Assembly: GCF_025751575.1 (NCBI RefSeq)
Contig: NZ_JAOWLA010000015.1
Coordinates: 1-64,000, forward strand
Direction: 5' to 3'
DNA: 64,000 nucleotides
Origin: Albidovulum sediminicola
Lineage (GTDB): Bacteria; Pseudomonadota; Alphaproteobacteria; Rhodobacterales; Rhodobacteraceae
Under the pieces are notes generated by a model. It ran no database searches and was not told the origin of the DNA. It was given only the letters and a program-made list of their open reading frames with translations. The position numbers and the translations under genes are program-made. Below, in pieces: positions 53,423 through 61,439 of the stretch. Positions within the stretch are counted from its first letter, which is position 1. Every line of letters starts with the position of its first letter.

Positions 53423-53689
53423 TCAGGACCTCTCGATCAGGGGCAGCACGCCGGCGACGAAGAAATCGACGATGCTGTGGGACATGAAGGTCATGGCAAC
53501 CCAGAACACCGCCAGCATCGCGCCGAGCTTCGGCACGAAGGTCAGCGTGGTTTCCTGAACGGCCGTCAGTGCCTGCAGGAGGCCGATGGCCACCCCGACC
53601 ACAAGCGCCACCGCCAGGAGCGGCGCCGAGGTCGCGGTGGCGACCCACAGGCATTGGCGCAGGATGTCGAAGAACTGGGACTCGCTCAT
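53423..53689 (-). CDS. fliQ: flagellar export apparatus protein FliQ
   Basis: The 88-residue protein has two membrane helices (about 16-37 and 52-72) joined by the conserved LQALTAVQETTLTFVPKL loop. FliQ forms part of the export gate with FliP and FliR, neither of which is in this window. It is one base after fliE in the operon. Confidence 0.94.
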   Translation of the reverse strand: MSESQFFDILRQCLWVATATSAPLLAVALVVGVAIGLLQALTAVQETTLTFVPKLGAMLAVFWVAMTFMSHSIVDFFVAGVLPLIERS

Positions 53690-53690
53690 G

Positions 53691-53984
53691 CTACACCGGC
53701 ATCCGGAGGATTTCCTGATAGGCCTCGACGACCTTGTTTCGCAGCGTCACCGCGGTCTCGACGGCGAGCTCCGTCTGCGCCAGGGCCTCGACCAGGGCAT
53801 GGGGATCGGCGCCGCCCGTCATCGCCTGCATCGCGGTGGCCTCCTGTGCGGCAAGCGTGTCGGCGAAGCTGCCGAGCGCGCGGGCCATTGGCGACGGGCT
53901 GCCCTCGGCCGCGCTGGCGGCGGGCTGGGTCGCGGTCTTGCTGGCCGTGTAGGCCCGAAGAGCGGAAAAGCTTGCGTTGATCAT
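53691..53984 (-). CDS. fliE: hook-basal body junction protein FliE
   Basis: The 97-residue protein ends with the FliE signature TELAVETAVTLRNKVVEAYQEILRMPV in pattern, preceded by an Ala/Ser-rich N-terminus. FliE joins the MS ring to the rod and is exported first. The flgB-flgC-fliE order confirms the call. Confidence 0.93.
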   Translation of the reverse strand: MINASFSALRAYTASKTATQPAASAAEGSPSPMARALGSFADTLAAQEATAMQAMTGGADPHALVEALAQTELAVETAVTLRNKVVEAYQEILRMPV

Positions 53985-53992
53985 GTCAGCTC

Positions 53993-54379
53993 CTATCGCT
54001 TGAGCAGTTCGATCAGGTCGCGCGCCATCTGCCGCGACTGGTCGAACATGCGCAGGTTGGCCTCGTAACTGCGCTGTGCCTCGCGCGCGTCGGCCAGTTC
54101 GATCACGATGTTGACATTCGACCCGTCGTAGTAGCCGGTCGCGTCCGCCATCGGGTGGCCCGGTGCGAAGATGCGGGGCAATTCGCCCGGGTCGAGGCGT
54201 TCCGGCCCCAGACGGACGGATGCGCCCCCATCCAGTGCCGCAGGCTCGAACGTGGTCAGCTTGCGCCGGTATCCGGGCGTATCGACGTTGGCGATGTTTT
54301 CGGACAGGTGGCGCAGGCGCATGGCCTGCGCGCGCAACCCGTCCGCCGAAATGGCGAAACCCTGCAAAAGGTCAGACAT
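53993..54379 (-). CDS. flgC: flagellar proximal rod protein FlgC
   Basis: The 128-residue protein has SENIANVDTPGYRRK near the N-terminus and SNVNIVIELADAREAQRSYEAN near the C-terminus, both typical of FlgC. It lies between flgB and fliE. Confidence 0.95.
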   Translation of the reverse strand: MSDLLQGFAISADGLRAQAMRLRHLSENIANVDTPGYRRKLTTFEPAALDGGASVRLGPERLDPGELPRIFAPGHPMADATGYYDGSNVNIVIELADAREAQRSYEANLRMFDQSRQMARDLIELLKR

Positions 54380-54390
54380 CGATGTCCCCC

Positions 54391-54780
54391 TCAGGCGCGG
54401 CCAAGGCTGGTGCGCAGCACGCCCAGCGAAGTCCGGTAGACCGACAGCGCGAGATCGTGGTCCTGGCGGATGGCGGCAGCGCGAACCATCTCATCCTCGA
54501 GTGAGACATCGTTGCCGTTGGGCGACATGCTGCCCCCCCCGGCGACCGGCTGGGGTTCCGTCAGGCCGAAGCTTGCGAACTGCCCGATGTGGCCCGGGCG
54601 GCTGGCCCGCATGGCCCCATCGCCCCCCCTGGCAAAGAGGGTGGAAAAATCCTCCAGGTCGCGGCCGCGATAGCCGGGCGTGTCGGCGTTGGCGATGTTC
54701 TGGGCCACAAGCGCCTGCCGGATGGCCGTGTGGCGGGCCAGTGCCGATGCGATTGTCAGGATCTGGGGTTGTTGGACCAT
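54391..54780 (-). CDS. flgB: flagellar proximal rod protein FlgB
   Basis: The 129-residue protein contains VAQNIANADTPGYRGRDL and a central Gly-rich insertion, ending VYRTSLGVLRTSLGRA. As first gene of the leftward rod operon it is divergent from fliI; the 82-base gap must carry promoters in both directions. GGAGGAG precedes the start. Confidence 0.93.
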   Translation of the reverse strand: MVQQPQILTIASALARHTAIRQALVAQNIANADTPGYRGRDLEDFSTLFARGGDGAMRASRPGHIGQFASFGLTEPQPVAGGGSMSPNGNDVSLEDEMVRAAAIRQDHDLALSVYRTSLGVLRTSLGRA

Positions 54781-54862
54781 CGGGGCTTCTCCTCCGCGCT
54801 TTCAATCAAGCCTTAACCCCGATTCCTTTAGAAACGGTAAGGGAGAACCAAGGGAGAACGGA

Positions 54863-56185
54863 ATGTCTCTTGCCGGGCTGGAGTCTTTGTGCGCCGAAAT
54901 AGCGACCTGCGCCCCCATGCGGATCATCGGGCGGATCACCGCGATCGAACAGGGAATCATCCGCGTCTTTGCCGGCGAGGGGCAGCTGGCGATCGGGGAT
55001 CGCGTCCGGCTGCTTTCGGCCGGGGGAACCGGCGGTGAGGTCATCGGGTTGAACGCGCAGGGGGCCGCCGTGCTGGCCGAGGGTCCGATCGGCGGCGCGC
55101 GGATCGGTGACGCGGTCGAGTGCCAGGGGCCGTCGGCGCTGCGGCCCGGCGCGGATTGGCTGGGGCGCATCATCGATCCGCTGGGCCGGCCCCTGGACGG
55201 GCGGCGGATCTATCCCGGGCCTCTGCCGCAAGACCTGTGCCCGCCGCCGCCCGACCCGGTCCGAAGGCGCCGCCTGGGCGCACGTCTGGCCACCGGCTCG
55301 GCTGCTTTCGACACGGTCCTGCCGATCGTGCGGGGGCAGCGGATCGGGCTTTTCGCGGGCTCTGGCGTGGGCAAGTCCTCCCTCCTGGGGATGCTTGCGC
55401 GGGGGCTTGAGGCCGATGTCGTCATCCTCGCGCTTGTGGGCGAGCGCGGGCGTGAACTGCGCGAGTTCGCCGAAGAGGTCATTGGCGCAAAGGCCATGGC
55501 ACGCACGGTCATCGTAGCCGCGACCTCGGACCAATCGCCCCTGATGCGCCGCCGCTGCGCCTGGTCCGCGATGGCGGTCGCGGAGTATTTTCGTGAGCAG
55601 GGGCAGCATGTGCTTCTTCTGGCCGATTCGGTCACGCGCTTTGCCGATGCGCACCGCGAGGTCGCGCTCGCCGCGGGCGAGGCGCCGAGCTTTCGCGGCT
55701 ATCCGCCCTCGCTCGCCCAGACCGTCATGGCGCTGGCGGAGCGTGCGGGTCCCGGTACGGAAGGTCAGGGCGACATCACCGCCGTTTTCACCGTTCTCGT
55801 CGCCGGGTCCGATATGGAGGAACCTGTCTCAGACCTGCTCCGCGGGGTGCTCGACGGGCATGTGGTCCTTGATCGCGCGATTGCCGAACGCGGTCGGTTT
55901 CCGGCGATCGATCTGCTTCGGTCCGTCTCGCGCTCTCTGCCAAGGGCGGCGACGGCCGAGGAAAACACGCAGATCAGGTGCGTCAGGCGCTTGCTTGGGG
56001 CCTATGCCAGGACCGAGCTGATGATCCAGTCCGGCCTTTACCTTCCGGGTTCGGATGCTGAGGTCGATGCGGCCGTCCGGGTCTGGCCTGCGCTGGACGC
56101 CTTCCTTGCGGAACCCGCGCCCGGCGGCGTCGAGGCAAGCTTCGACCGGCTTTCGGGCATCCTGGCCTCCGCCGAGACCACCTGA
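54863..56185 (+). CDS. fliI: flagellum-specific ATPase FliI
   Basis: The 440-residue export ATPase is related to the F1 beta subunit. The P-loop is GSGVGKSS with Lys171. Other blocks are LVGERGRELREF, LLLADSVTRFADAHREV and GDITAVFTVLVAGSDMEEP. The ATG at 54863 follows AGGGAGA; the open frame back to 54680 runs into flgB and has no homology. A 21-base tandem duplication covers its last codons and stop. It stands alone, divergent from the rod operon. Confidence 0.95.
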   Translation: MSLAGLESLCAEIATCAPMRIIGRITAIEQGIIRVFAGEGQLAIGDRVRLLSAGGTGGEVIGLNAQGAAVLAEGPIGGARIGDAVECQGPSALRPGADWLGRIIDPLGRPLDGRRIYPGPLPQDLCPPPPDPVRRRRLGARLATGSAAFDTVLPIVRGQRIGLFAGSGVGKSSLLGMLARGLEADVVILALVGERGRELREFAEEVIGAKAMARTVIVAATSDQSPLMRRRCAWSAMAVAEYFREQGQHVLLLADSVTRFADAHREVALAAGEAPSFRGYPPSLAQTVMALAERAGPGTEGQGDITAVFTVLVAGSDMEEPVSDLLRGVLDGHVVLDRAIAERGRFPAIDLLRSVSRSLPRAATAEENTQIRCVRRLLGAYARTELMIQSGLYLPGSDAEVDAAVRVWPALDAFLAEPAPGGVEASFDRLSGILASAETT

Positions 56186-56218
56186 GCCGCCCCCGCGACC
56201 ACCTGAGCCGCCCCCGCG
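56177..56218 (+). repeat. two-copy 21-base tandem repeat over the fliI stop
   Basis: Positions 56177-56197 are repeated exactly at 56198-56218. The first copy contains the last two Thr codons and the TGA of fliI, so the duplication adds no residues. It is probably a replication-slippage event. Confidence 0.9.
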
Positions 56219-56232
56219 ACGGGTCCCGCGGC

Positions 56233-56246
56233 TTGAGGGGCCTCAA
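56233..56246. terminator. hairpin between convergent fliI and the DUF1217 gene
   Basis: TTGAGG-GG-CCTCAA is a perfect short inverted repeat followed by TTGCGTT on the plus strand. It is the only stem in the gap between the two convergent genes and could work in both directions. The stem is short and the loop minimal. Confidence 0.4.
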
Positions 56247-56261
56247 TTGCGTTCGGATGGC

Positions 56262-57077
56262 TTAGAAGCGCCGTGACAGCCGGTTGCTTGCGGCGGCTTG
56301 GCTCAGTAGCGTCAGTGCCGTCGTGCCAGAAGAGGCGCTCGGCGCGGCATCGCTTCGCAGAAAATAGGAGCGAGTGAGTTTCTCAAGCTTGGCGGGGTTC
56401 GAAAGGGCGGACACTTCGCTTTCGCCCACCGTGCTGCGTAGCCGGCCGCGCAGCGTTTCCACCTGCTTGTCGAGGTCGATCGAAGCGAAACTCGAGGGCA
56501 GGGCTAGGGCCGCCTGAATGAAGGCGCGCAGCGGCGCGGACCCCAGAACGGCGTACCACCGCCCGTCATCGGTGCCGGCTTGATCTGCGATCCGCGCGAT
56601 TTCTGAGCGTGCGTTCAGGGCGATGCGCATATCCTCGTCTACCGTGCCGACGGCCTGTTCGAACCGTTCCTGCCGCCACTGGTTCACGATTCTTTCAACG
56701 CGGGCGGACAGGGTGGTGCGCGGACCGCCCGGCTCCGCGAAACCGAAGGCGCCGGCGAATTCTCGATACCGCTTGTCGGCAAGCTTGTTGGCGAGCGCGC
56801 CGCTGTCCCCACTTCGGCTTTCGAGCACCTTGCGAACGAAAGCGCGGTTGGCCAGATCGCCGCCAAGGCCGAAGGCGTCGAGGGCAAAGGACAGGAGCCG
56901 GCGGTCGGCGACCAATTCCCCCGCGGTGCGGACCTTGCCGATATTCGCGCGGAAATAAGCCTCTTCGCGCTGGAGCGTCTTGTCGTCCGAAAAGGCGCTC
57001 TGCTGCCGCTCCAGCGTCCGGTTGAGAAACCGCCAACCAACGAGGCCACCCGCCGGTATGATCGGGCTGAAACTCAT
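56262..57077 (-). CDS. DUF1217 flagellar protein
   Basis: The 271-residue protein starts MSFSPIIPAGGLVGWRFLNRTLERQQSAF and carries the DUF1217 blocks FRANIGKVRTAGELVADRRLLSFALDAFGL and YREFAGAFGF. The family is found in alphaproteobacterial flagellar clusters but its role is not settled. The ATG at 57077 overlaps the flbT stop (ATGA), and earlier in-frame codons lie inside flbT. It is the last gene of the flaA-flaF-flbT unit. Confidence 0.85.
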   Translation of the reverse strand: MSFSPIIPAGGLVGWRFLNRTLERQQSAFSDDKTLQREEAYFRANIGKVRTAGELVADRRLLSFALDAFGLGGDLANRAFVRKVLESRSGDSGALANKLADKRYREFAGAFGFAEPGGPRTTLSARVERIVNQWRQERFEQAVGTVDEDMRIALNARSEIARIADQAGTDDGRWYAVLGSAPLRAFIQAALALPSSFASIDLDKQVETLRGRLRSTVGESEVSALSNPAKLEKLTRSYFLRSDAAPSASSGTTALTLLSQAAASNRLSRRF

Positions 57078-57478
57078 GTGGTGTGTGTTGCCAGCAGCCG
57101 TGCTTCGCGTGGCAGAAGCATGCGAAGGGCCTTGAGCGCGGCGTAGAATTGGCCCGAGATCGCCGCCTCGGTCGCCGTCGAAAGCTGGATGCGGCTGTCT
57201 TCGTCGCGGAGCGCCTGGCTGAGCTGTTCGATGCCGCGCAGGATCTGCTGGCGCGCCTGCACCGGGTCCGCATCGCCCGAAAGCACGAGTTGCGCGATGT
57301 AGCACGCCCGCCGGACGGGGGTATTCGCCTCTTCGGGATGGATTGCGTCGCGCAGGCGCAGGATGTTCGCGTTGGGCGACAGGATCGCGAGCCGGGACCG
57401 GCGGTCGCCGTTCTCGATCACCGCGCCGTTGATCAGGAGCCGTTCATGCGGGGCGAGTTTCAGGACAAGTCCGCTCAC
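57074..57478 (-). CDS. flbT: flagellin mRNA regulator FlbT
   Basis: The 134-residue protein matches FlbT: LKLAPHERLLINGAVIENGDRRSRLAIL and the C-terminal FYAALKALRMLLPREARLL. In Caulobacter FlbT acts on the 5' leader of flagellin mRNA to limit its translation and stability before hook completion. It overlaps flaF and the DUF1217 gene by four bases each, so the three are co-translated. Confidence 0.93.
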   Translation of the reverse strand: MSGLVLKLAPHERLLINGAVIENGDRRSRLAILSPNANILRLRDAIHPEEANTPVRRACYIAQLVLSGDADPVQARQQILRGIEQLSQALRDEDSRIQLSTATEAAISGQFYAALKALRMLLPREARLLATHTT

Positions 57479-57837
57479 GCCTTCGCCTCCTCACCGGCCA
57501 GGCCGCGCATGACGGCTGTGTTGATCGCGATCAGCGCGCCCGCGTCCGCTTCGCCAGCCAGCACCTTGCGCGAATGATGGGCGGTGAACTCGGACAGGTA
57601 GAAAAGCCGCGCGCGCAACTCCTGCGGCAGGCCATTGCCGGGCTCGGCCACATCGGCGGCCAACGTCGTCCAGAGCCGCCTGTTGTCGTGCAGCGCCCGG
57701 ACCAGTGCGGCAAACCCATCCGCATGCGTGAGCGCATGGGTCGTGCGGGCAAGCAAGGCGTATTCCGTCGCGCGTGGGGTTCGCACGGATGCGGCGGTGG
57801 CTGCATAGGAATCCTGGGCAAGAAGATGTGCGTTCAC
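57475..57837 (-). CDS. flaF: flagellin secretion/translation factor FlaF
   Basis: The 120-residue protein matches FlaF: YALLARTTHALTHAD, DNRRLWTTLAADVAEPGNGLPQELRARLFYLSEF. FlaF is needed for flagellin production and export, opposing FlbT in Caulobacter. It lies downstream of flaA behind a strong hairpin. Confidence 0.92.
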   Translation of the reverse strand: MNAHLLAQDSYAATAASVRTPRATEYALLARTTHALTHADGFAALVRALHDNRRLWTTLAADVAEPGNGLPQELRARLFYLSEFTAHHSRKVLAGEADAGALIAINTAVMRGLAGEEAKA

Positions 57838-57876
57838 GGTGCCCCCGAAGAAGTTTGAATGCCGTTACAGGAAGGG

Positions 57877-57907
57877 CGCGCGTGGCGGCGCGGTGCCGCC
57901 ACGCGCG
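57877..57907 (-). terminator. 13-pair hairpin between flaA and flaF
   Basis: The arm CGCGCGTGGCGGC (57877-57889) pairs perfectly with GCCGCCACGCGCG (57895-57907) around a five-base loop. It begins six bases past the flaA stop. Transcribed leftward it is followed by CCCTTCCTG rather than a T run, so it may be a partial terminator or an mRNA-stabilising 3' cap that lowers flaF-flbT expression relative to flagellin. Confidence 0.7.
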
Positions 57908-57912
57908 GGCGA

Positions 57913-59127
57913 TCAGCGGAAGAGCGACAGGATGCTCTGCGGCGCCTGGTTCGCGATGGAAAGCGACTGGACCCCCAGCTGCTGTTGCACCTGCAACGCC
58001 TGAAGGCGCGCGGAGGCCTCCTCCATATCCGCGTCGACCATCGACCCGATGCCCGCCTTGAGCGCATCGGAAAGCTTGCTGACGAAGGTGTTCTGGATCG
58101 CGATCCTGCTCTCGCTGGAGCCGAAGGCGGCCGCCGCGTCGATACCGGTCTGGATCAGCCCCTCGATATTCGAGAGCGCCTGCGCAGCCCCGGCGGCCGA
58201 AGAGACATCGACCGTCGACAGCAGGCCCAGCCCGCCCGCGCCCGCGTTCTTGAACTGCCCGGTGACCGTCAGGTCCTGGCTGCCGTCGTTGGTGAAGACC
58301 AGCTGACCCGGCGTGCCGCTGTCGTAGTCGACGCTGATGCCGGCGATGCCCAGACCGTCGATCGCGTTCTTGAGCCCGACCGCCACCAGGTCGTCGGTGG
58401 AGGAGCCCGCGAGGATGTCGTTTGCGGTGACAGTATAGGTGGCCGTCTTGTCCCCGATCGCGACCGACACCTGGTCGCCCGCCGCCCAGGTGCCACCGTT
58501 GGCGATCGTCAGGTCGTCGGAGCCGCCGGCCTTGTCGAGCGTGGTCACGAAGCTGTCGCCATCGGTCGAGATCGTGCCGCCGGTTGAGGCGTTGAAGATA
58601 TTCGACGCAGCATAACCGCCAATCGACAGGTCTTGCGCCGCGATGCTGATCGAGGAGGTCGTCACCGACCCGTCCGACTGGCGGTCGAGCGAGGCGAGCA
58701 CATCGACCGTGGACTGCGACCCGTCGACAAGGTTCAGGCCGTTGAACTGCGCGGCGCCGACGACCGTCGCGATCTGGTCACGAAGTGCCACGATGTCGGT
58801 CTGGATCTTGGCGCGATCGACGTTGTCATCCTGCGCGGCGACGATCTTGCCTTTGACCTCCGTCAGAAGGTCGGTGAGCGTCTCGGCCGCTTGGCGGGCG
58901 ACGGCGACGGTGGATTCGCCCAGCGAAAGGCTGTCGGAGATCCCCTTGAAGCCCTTCACATCCGCTTCCATCACCTTGGAGATGGCCCAGACGGCGGCGT
59001 TGTCCTTGGCCGAGGCGACGGATTTCCCGGTCGAGATCTCGTCCTGGGTTTTCATGAGGTTTGCGTTGATGCCCTTCAGCGTCTGGAGGGCGACCATGGA
59101 ACTGGTGTTCGTCAGAATGCTCGACAT
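57913..59127 (-). CDS. flaA: flagellin
   Basis: The 404-residue filament protein has the conserved D0/D1 N-terminus (SSILTNTSSMVALQTLKGIN; ISTGKSVASAKDNAAVWAIS) and C-terminus (LQALQVQQQLGVQSLSIANQ; SILSLFR). The middle (about 140-310) is variable and Gly/Asp-rich. AAGGA precedes the ATG. The flaF and flbT genes downstream are its dedicated regulators. Confidence 0.96.
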   Translation of the reverse strand: MSSILTNTSSMVALQTLKGINANLMKTQDEISTGKSVASAKDNAAVWAISKVMEADVKGFKGISDSLSLGESTVAVARQAAETLTDLLTEVKGKIVAAQDDNVDRAKIQTDIVALRDQIATVVGAAQFNGLNLVDGSQSTVDVLASLDRQSDGSVTTSSISIAAQDLSIGGYAASNIFNASTGGTISTDGDSFVTTLDKAGGSDDLTIANGGTWAAGDQVSVAIGDKTATYTVTANDILAGSSTDDLVAVGLKNAIDGLGIAGISVDYDSGTPGQLVFTNDGSQDLTVTGQFKNAGAGGLGLLSTVDVSSAAGAAQALSNIEGLIQTGIDAAAAFGSSESRIAIQNTFVSKLSDALKAGIGSMVDADMEEASARLQALQVQQQLGVQSLSIANQAPQSILSLFR

Positions 59128-59284
59128 TTTCGATCCTTTTCTGGGACGGCGCTTTGCGCCGGGATGGATGCCGCCGCGGGCGGCGCTTCGGGGGGCGTTC
59201 TGACCGATGCGGAGCCTTGGCGCCGCGCCATCCCTGTCCGGGATGCAGGCCCACCATCGCGACGAACCTCTAAGAGATCGCTAA
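59128..59284 (-). promoter_or_regulatory. flagellin promoter and leader with two hairpins and a CtrA-like site
   Basis: Hairpins GCCGCC-GCG-GGCGGC (59170-59184) and CATCCC-TGTCC-GGGATG (59229-59245) would lie in the flaA leader. At 59270-59284 the minus strand reads TTAG-CGATCTC-TTAG, close to the perfect CtrA-type box at 33780. No clear sigma-28 promoter was found. FlbT action on the hairpins is inferred from Caulobacter. Confidence 0.45.
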
Positions 59285-59323
59285 GCCCGGCCTCCAATTG
59301 CCTTGCCTTTTATCGATCTCCGC

Positions 59324-59677
59324 TCAGCCCCGGCGTTCGACCGATGCGATGGTGGTCGTGACGCAGGCAATCCGGCCGTCTGCATCGTAGGTCTTCAGAT
59401 CGCCCCCCGGCCGGCGCAGGGCCTCCAGCCGGGCCTGCGCGGCCGACAGCCCCGAAAGCGAAGCTAGGGACAGGCGGTTCACCTCATCCAGGGCGTGGCG
59501 CAAGCTGTCGAGCGCGTGTCTGTCGAGCGCCGCAATCATGGGCGAAAGCCGCTGCGAAAGCGCTTCGATGGCGGGGACCAGCGTTGCCAGCGCCCCGAAG
59601 TCCGCGGCCCGCAGGGCGGCTTTCTCCCGCGTCAGGAGCGCGTGGAGGTCATCGAGCAGCGCGCGTTCATCGGTCAC
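59324..59677 (-). CDS. FlgN-like flagellar chaperone
   Basis: The 117-residue helical protein (LLDDLHALLTREKAALRAADFGALATL; SLASLSGLSAAQARLEALR) resembles FlgN, the chaperone for hook-filament junction proteins. The family is weakly conserved, so the call rests on size, helical pattern and location beside the FlgJ-like gene. GTG at 59677 is chosen as start because it overlaps the FlgJ end only slightly; an ATG at 59719 is possible. Confidence 0.65.
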   Translation of the reverse strand: MTDERALLDDLHALLTREKAALRAADFGALATLVPAIEALSQRLSPMIAALDRHALDSLRHALDEVNRLSLASLSGLSAAQARLEALRRPGGDLKTYDADGRIACVTTTIASVERRG

Positions 59678-59948
59678 AGCCGGATCTTTCCGCAAGATGA
59701 TCGAAGATGCGCTGGGCAAGGCCGATCCCCCCCGCCTCGGTCAGCGCGGCGGCCTGTTCATGCCGGAGGAGCGAGGCAAACTGCGCCTCCCCGACACCGC
59801 CGGAAAACGCGCCGGACTGGTCGCCAAGGCCTGCATGCTGAAGCATTTCCTCAAGAAACGAGGTCTCAAGCTCGCTGGCCGCGACTCGCAGCGCGCCACA
59901 GGCCGTGCTGGTCGCTGAGGACAAGGGCCCGGGTCCGTCTATGTTCAT
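59667..59948 (-). CDS. FlgJ-like rod-binding protein
   Basis: The 93-residue protein corresponds to the N-terminal rod-binding domain of FlgJ (AASELETSFLEEMLQHAGL; GVGEAQFASLLRHEQAAALTEAGGIGLAQRI). The muramidase domain of enterobacterial FlgJ is missing, as is usual in alphaproteobacteria, so another enzyme must open the peptidoglycan. ATG at 59948 follows GGAGGCAGAA. Confidence 0.85.
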   Translation of the reverse strand: MNIDGPGPLSSATSTACGALRVAASELETSFLEEMLQHAGLGDQSGAFSGGVGEAQFASLLRHEQAAALTEAGGIGLAQRIFDHLAERSGCDR

Positions 59949-60049
59949 TTCTGCCTCCAATCCGCTTTGACGGCGATATTTTCCGGCAGCGGTAAAGATG
60001 CGGTAATCACCATCGGGAACACTGCGGACAGATCAACGATGGTTCGCAG

Positions 60050-61429
60050 ATGGAACGGCAGCTTCGCGACACGGCACTCGTGGGTGGGTTGGGCCCCAGG
60101 CCCCAGCAACCGGCGCCAATTGGTGGGGCGGGGGGCTCAGGGGCCTTCCTGCGCGCCTATGACGATCCGGCAAGCGCGCCCGTTCCGGGGGAAGGGCGCG
60201 GCTCCGGCGAGCCGCATCGGCGCGCAGGGGAGGGCCGGCGTCATCTCGCAAACGACCTGGCAACCCGGCGGCAAGACGAAGCCTTCAAGCGTGCGCGGCG
60301 GCGCGAGGCCGATTTGCCTTCCGACATATCGGCCTATGTCCCGGCGCCGGCGCCCTTGGCGAAGTCCCTGCGAGGGCCAGCGGGTGATGACGACACGGCG
60401 CCGGTCGCGGAGGGGTGTCTGCAGGGCGGCACCGATGCCGGTGGGCATGAGGACCGGCCTTGCGCGGCGCTTGGGCGGGGTACGCCCGAGGGCGGCGCGG
60501 TGGCGGCTTCGCCCACGATCGACGCACCGGATGGCGGCGCGACGCCAGCGGGCGGTTTCCCTTTCGAAGAAGTCGGGGCTGAATTGCACGGCTCCCAACC
60601 GGCGGCAGATCTTCTCAAGGTGGCTTCGCCGCCTGACGGCGCCATTCTTGGTGGCGAAATAGACGTCGCAGCAGCACTTGAAGCCGAGGGTCGCGCCACG
60701 GCGAAAGGCGCAGGCCCCTCTTCAGAGGGCGAGGACCCTTGTCCCGAAGCGTCGGACCCCGGCGGCACGGACAATGAGGACCCGATGGAGCCCGCGGTGG
60801 CCACCGGGATGGCCAAGGCGGGACTGGGGAGGAAGGGGGACCTCCGGCCCGGTCCAGGCATTTCTTTCGATGCGCGCCGCGAAGGGCAGCGCCCGACGTC
60901 CACAAGGACTGAGCACGGGGGAACCGAACCCATGGCCCTCCCATCACCCGCGCCGGTTGCAACCGCTCTCATACCCGCAGCTTTTGCGCCTGGGGCGGGG
61001 ACGTTCGGCGACCCGCGCCGCGACCTTCCGGGGGCAGCCTCGCGCATCGCCGAACAACTGGCGGCGGCCGTCGCGGTCCGGCCCGAGGGCGTGGACGTGA
61101 CGCTGCGGCCAGAGGAACTCGGCCATGTCCGGATCTCGATCGAGCGCCGTGGCGCCGAAGTCGCGGTGACTGTCGTCGCGGACCGTGCCGAAACCTCCGA
61201 CCTGATGCGGCGCCACGCGGATCTTCTGGCCGCCGAATTCCGCGCCGCCGGGTTCGGGAATTGCAGCTTCCACTTCGGCCAGCAGCGCGGGGGGCAAGCG
61301 CCGGGGCGCGGGGGCGAGACCGTTTCCGACAGCAAGGCGGAGGGCGTGGCCGGTCCGCCAGGCAGCCATCCGGCCGCCGTCGAAGCCGCTACGACCCAAG
61401 TGGGCGCAGGTCTGGATCTGAGAGTTTGA
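60050..61429 (+). CDS. fliK: flagellar hook-length control protein FliK
   Basis: The 459-residue protein has a long low-complexity Ala/Gly/Pro-rich ruler region (1-310). The conserved FliK C-terminal domain (about 335-405) contains VDVTLRPEELGHVRISIERR and HADLLAAEFRAAGF. It measures hook length and triggers the export switch. The exact start is uncertain because the N-terminal half is not conserved. flgD follows after 10 bases. Confidence 0.85.
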   Translation: MERQLRDTALVGGLGPRPQQPAPIGGAGGSGAFLRAYDDPASAPVPGEGRGSGEPHRRAGEGRRHLANDLATRRQDEAFKRARRREADLPSDISAYVPAPAPLAKSLRGPAGDDDTAPVAEGCLQGGTDAGGHEDRPCAALGRGTPEGGAVAASPTIDAPDGGATPAGGFPFEEVGAELHGSQPAADLLKVASPPDGAILGGEIDVAAALEAEGRATAKGAGPSSEGEDPCPEASDPGGTDNEDPMEPAVATGMAKAGLGRKGDLRPGPGISFDARREGQRPTSTRTEHGGTEPMALPSPAPVATALIPAAFAPGAGTFGDPRRDLPGAASRIAEQLAAAVAVRPEGVDVTLRPEELGHVRISIERRGAEVAVTVVADRAETSDLMRRHADLLAAEFRAAGFGNCSFHFGQQRGGQAPGRGGETVSDSKAEGVAGPPGSHPAAVEAATTQVGAGLDLRV

Positions 61430-61439
61430 AGGAGAAAGC

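Noticed and set aside
54821-54845. possible CtrA box between flgB and fliI
   Set aside because: TTAA is followed at the right spacing by TCCT, so the second half-site is absent.
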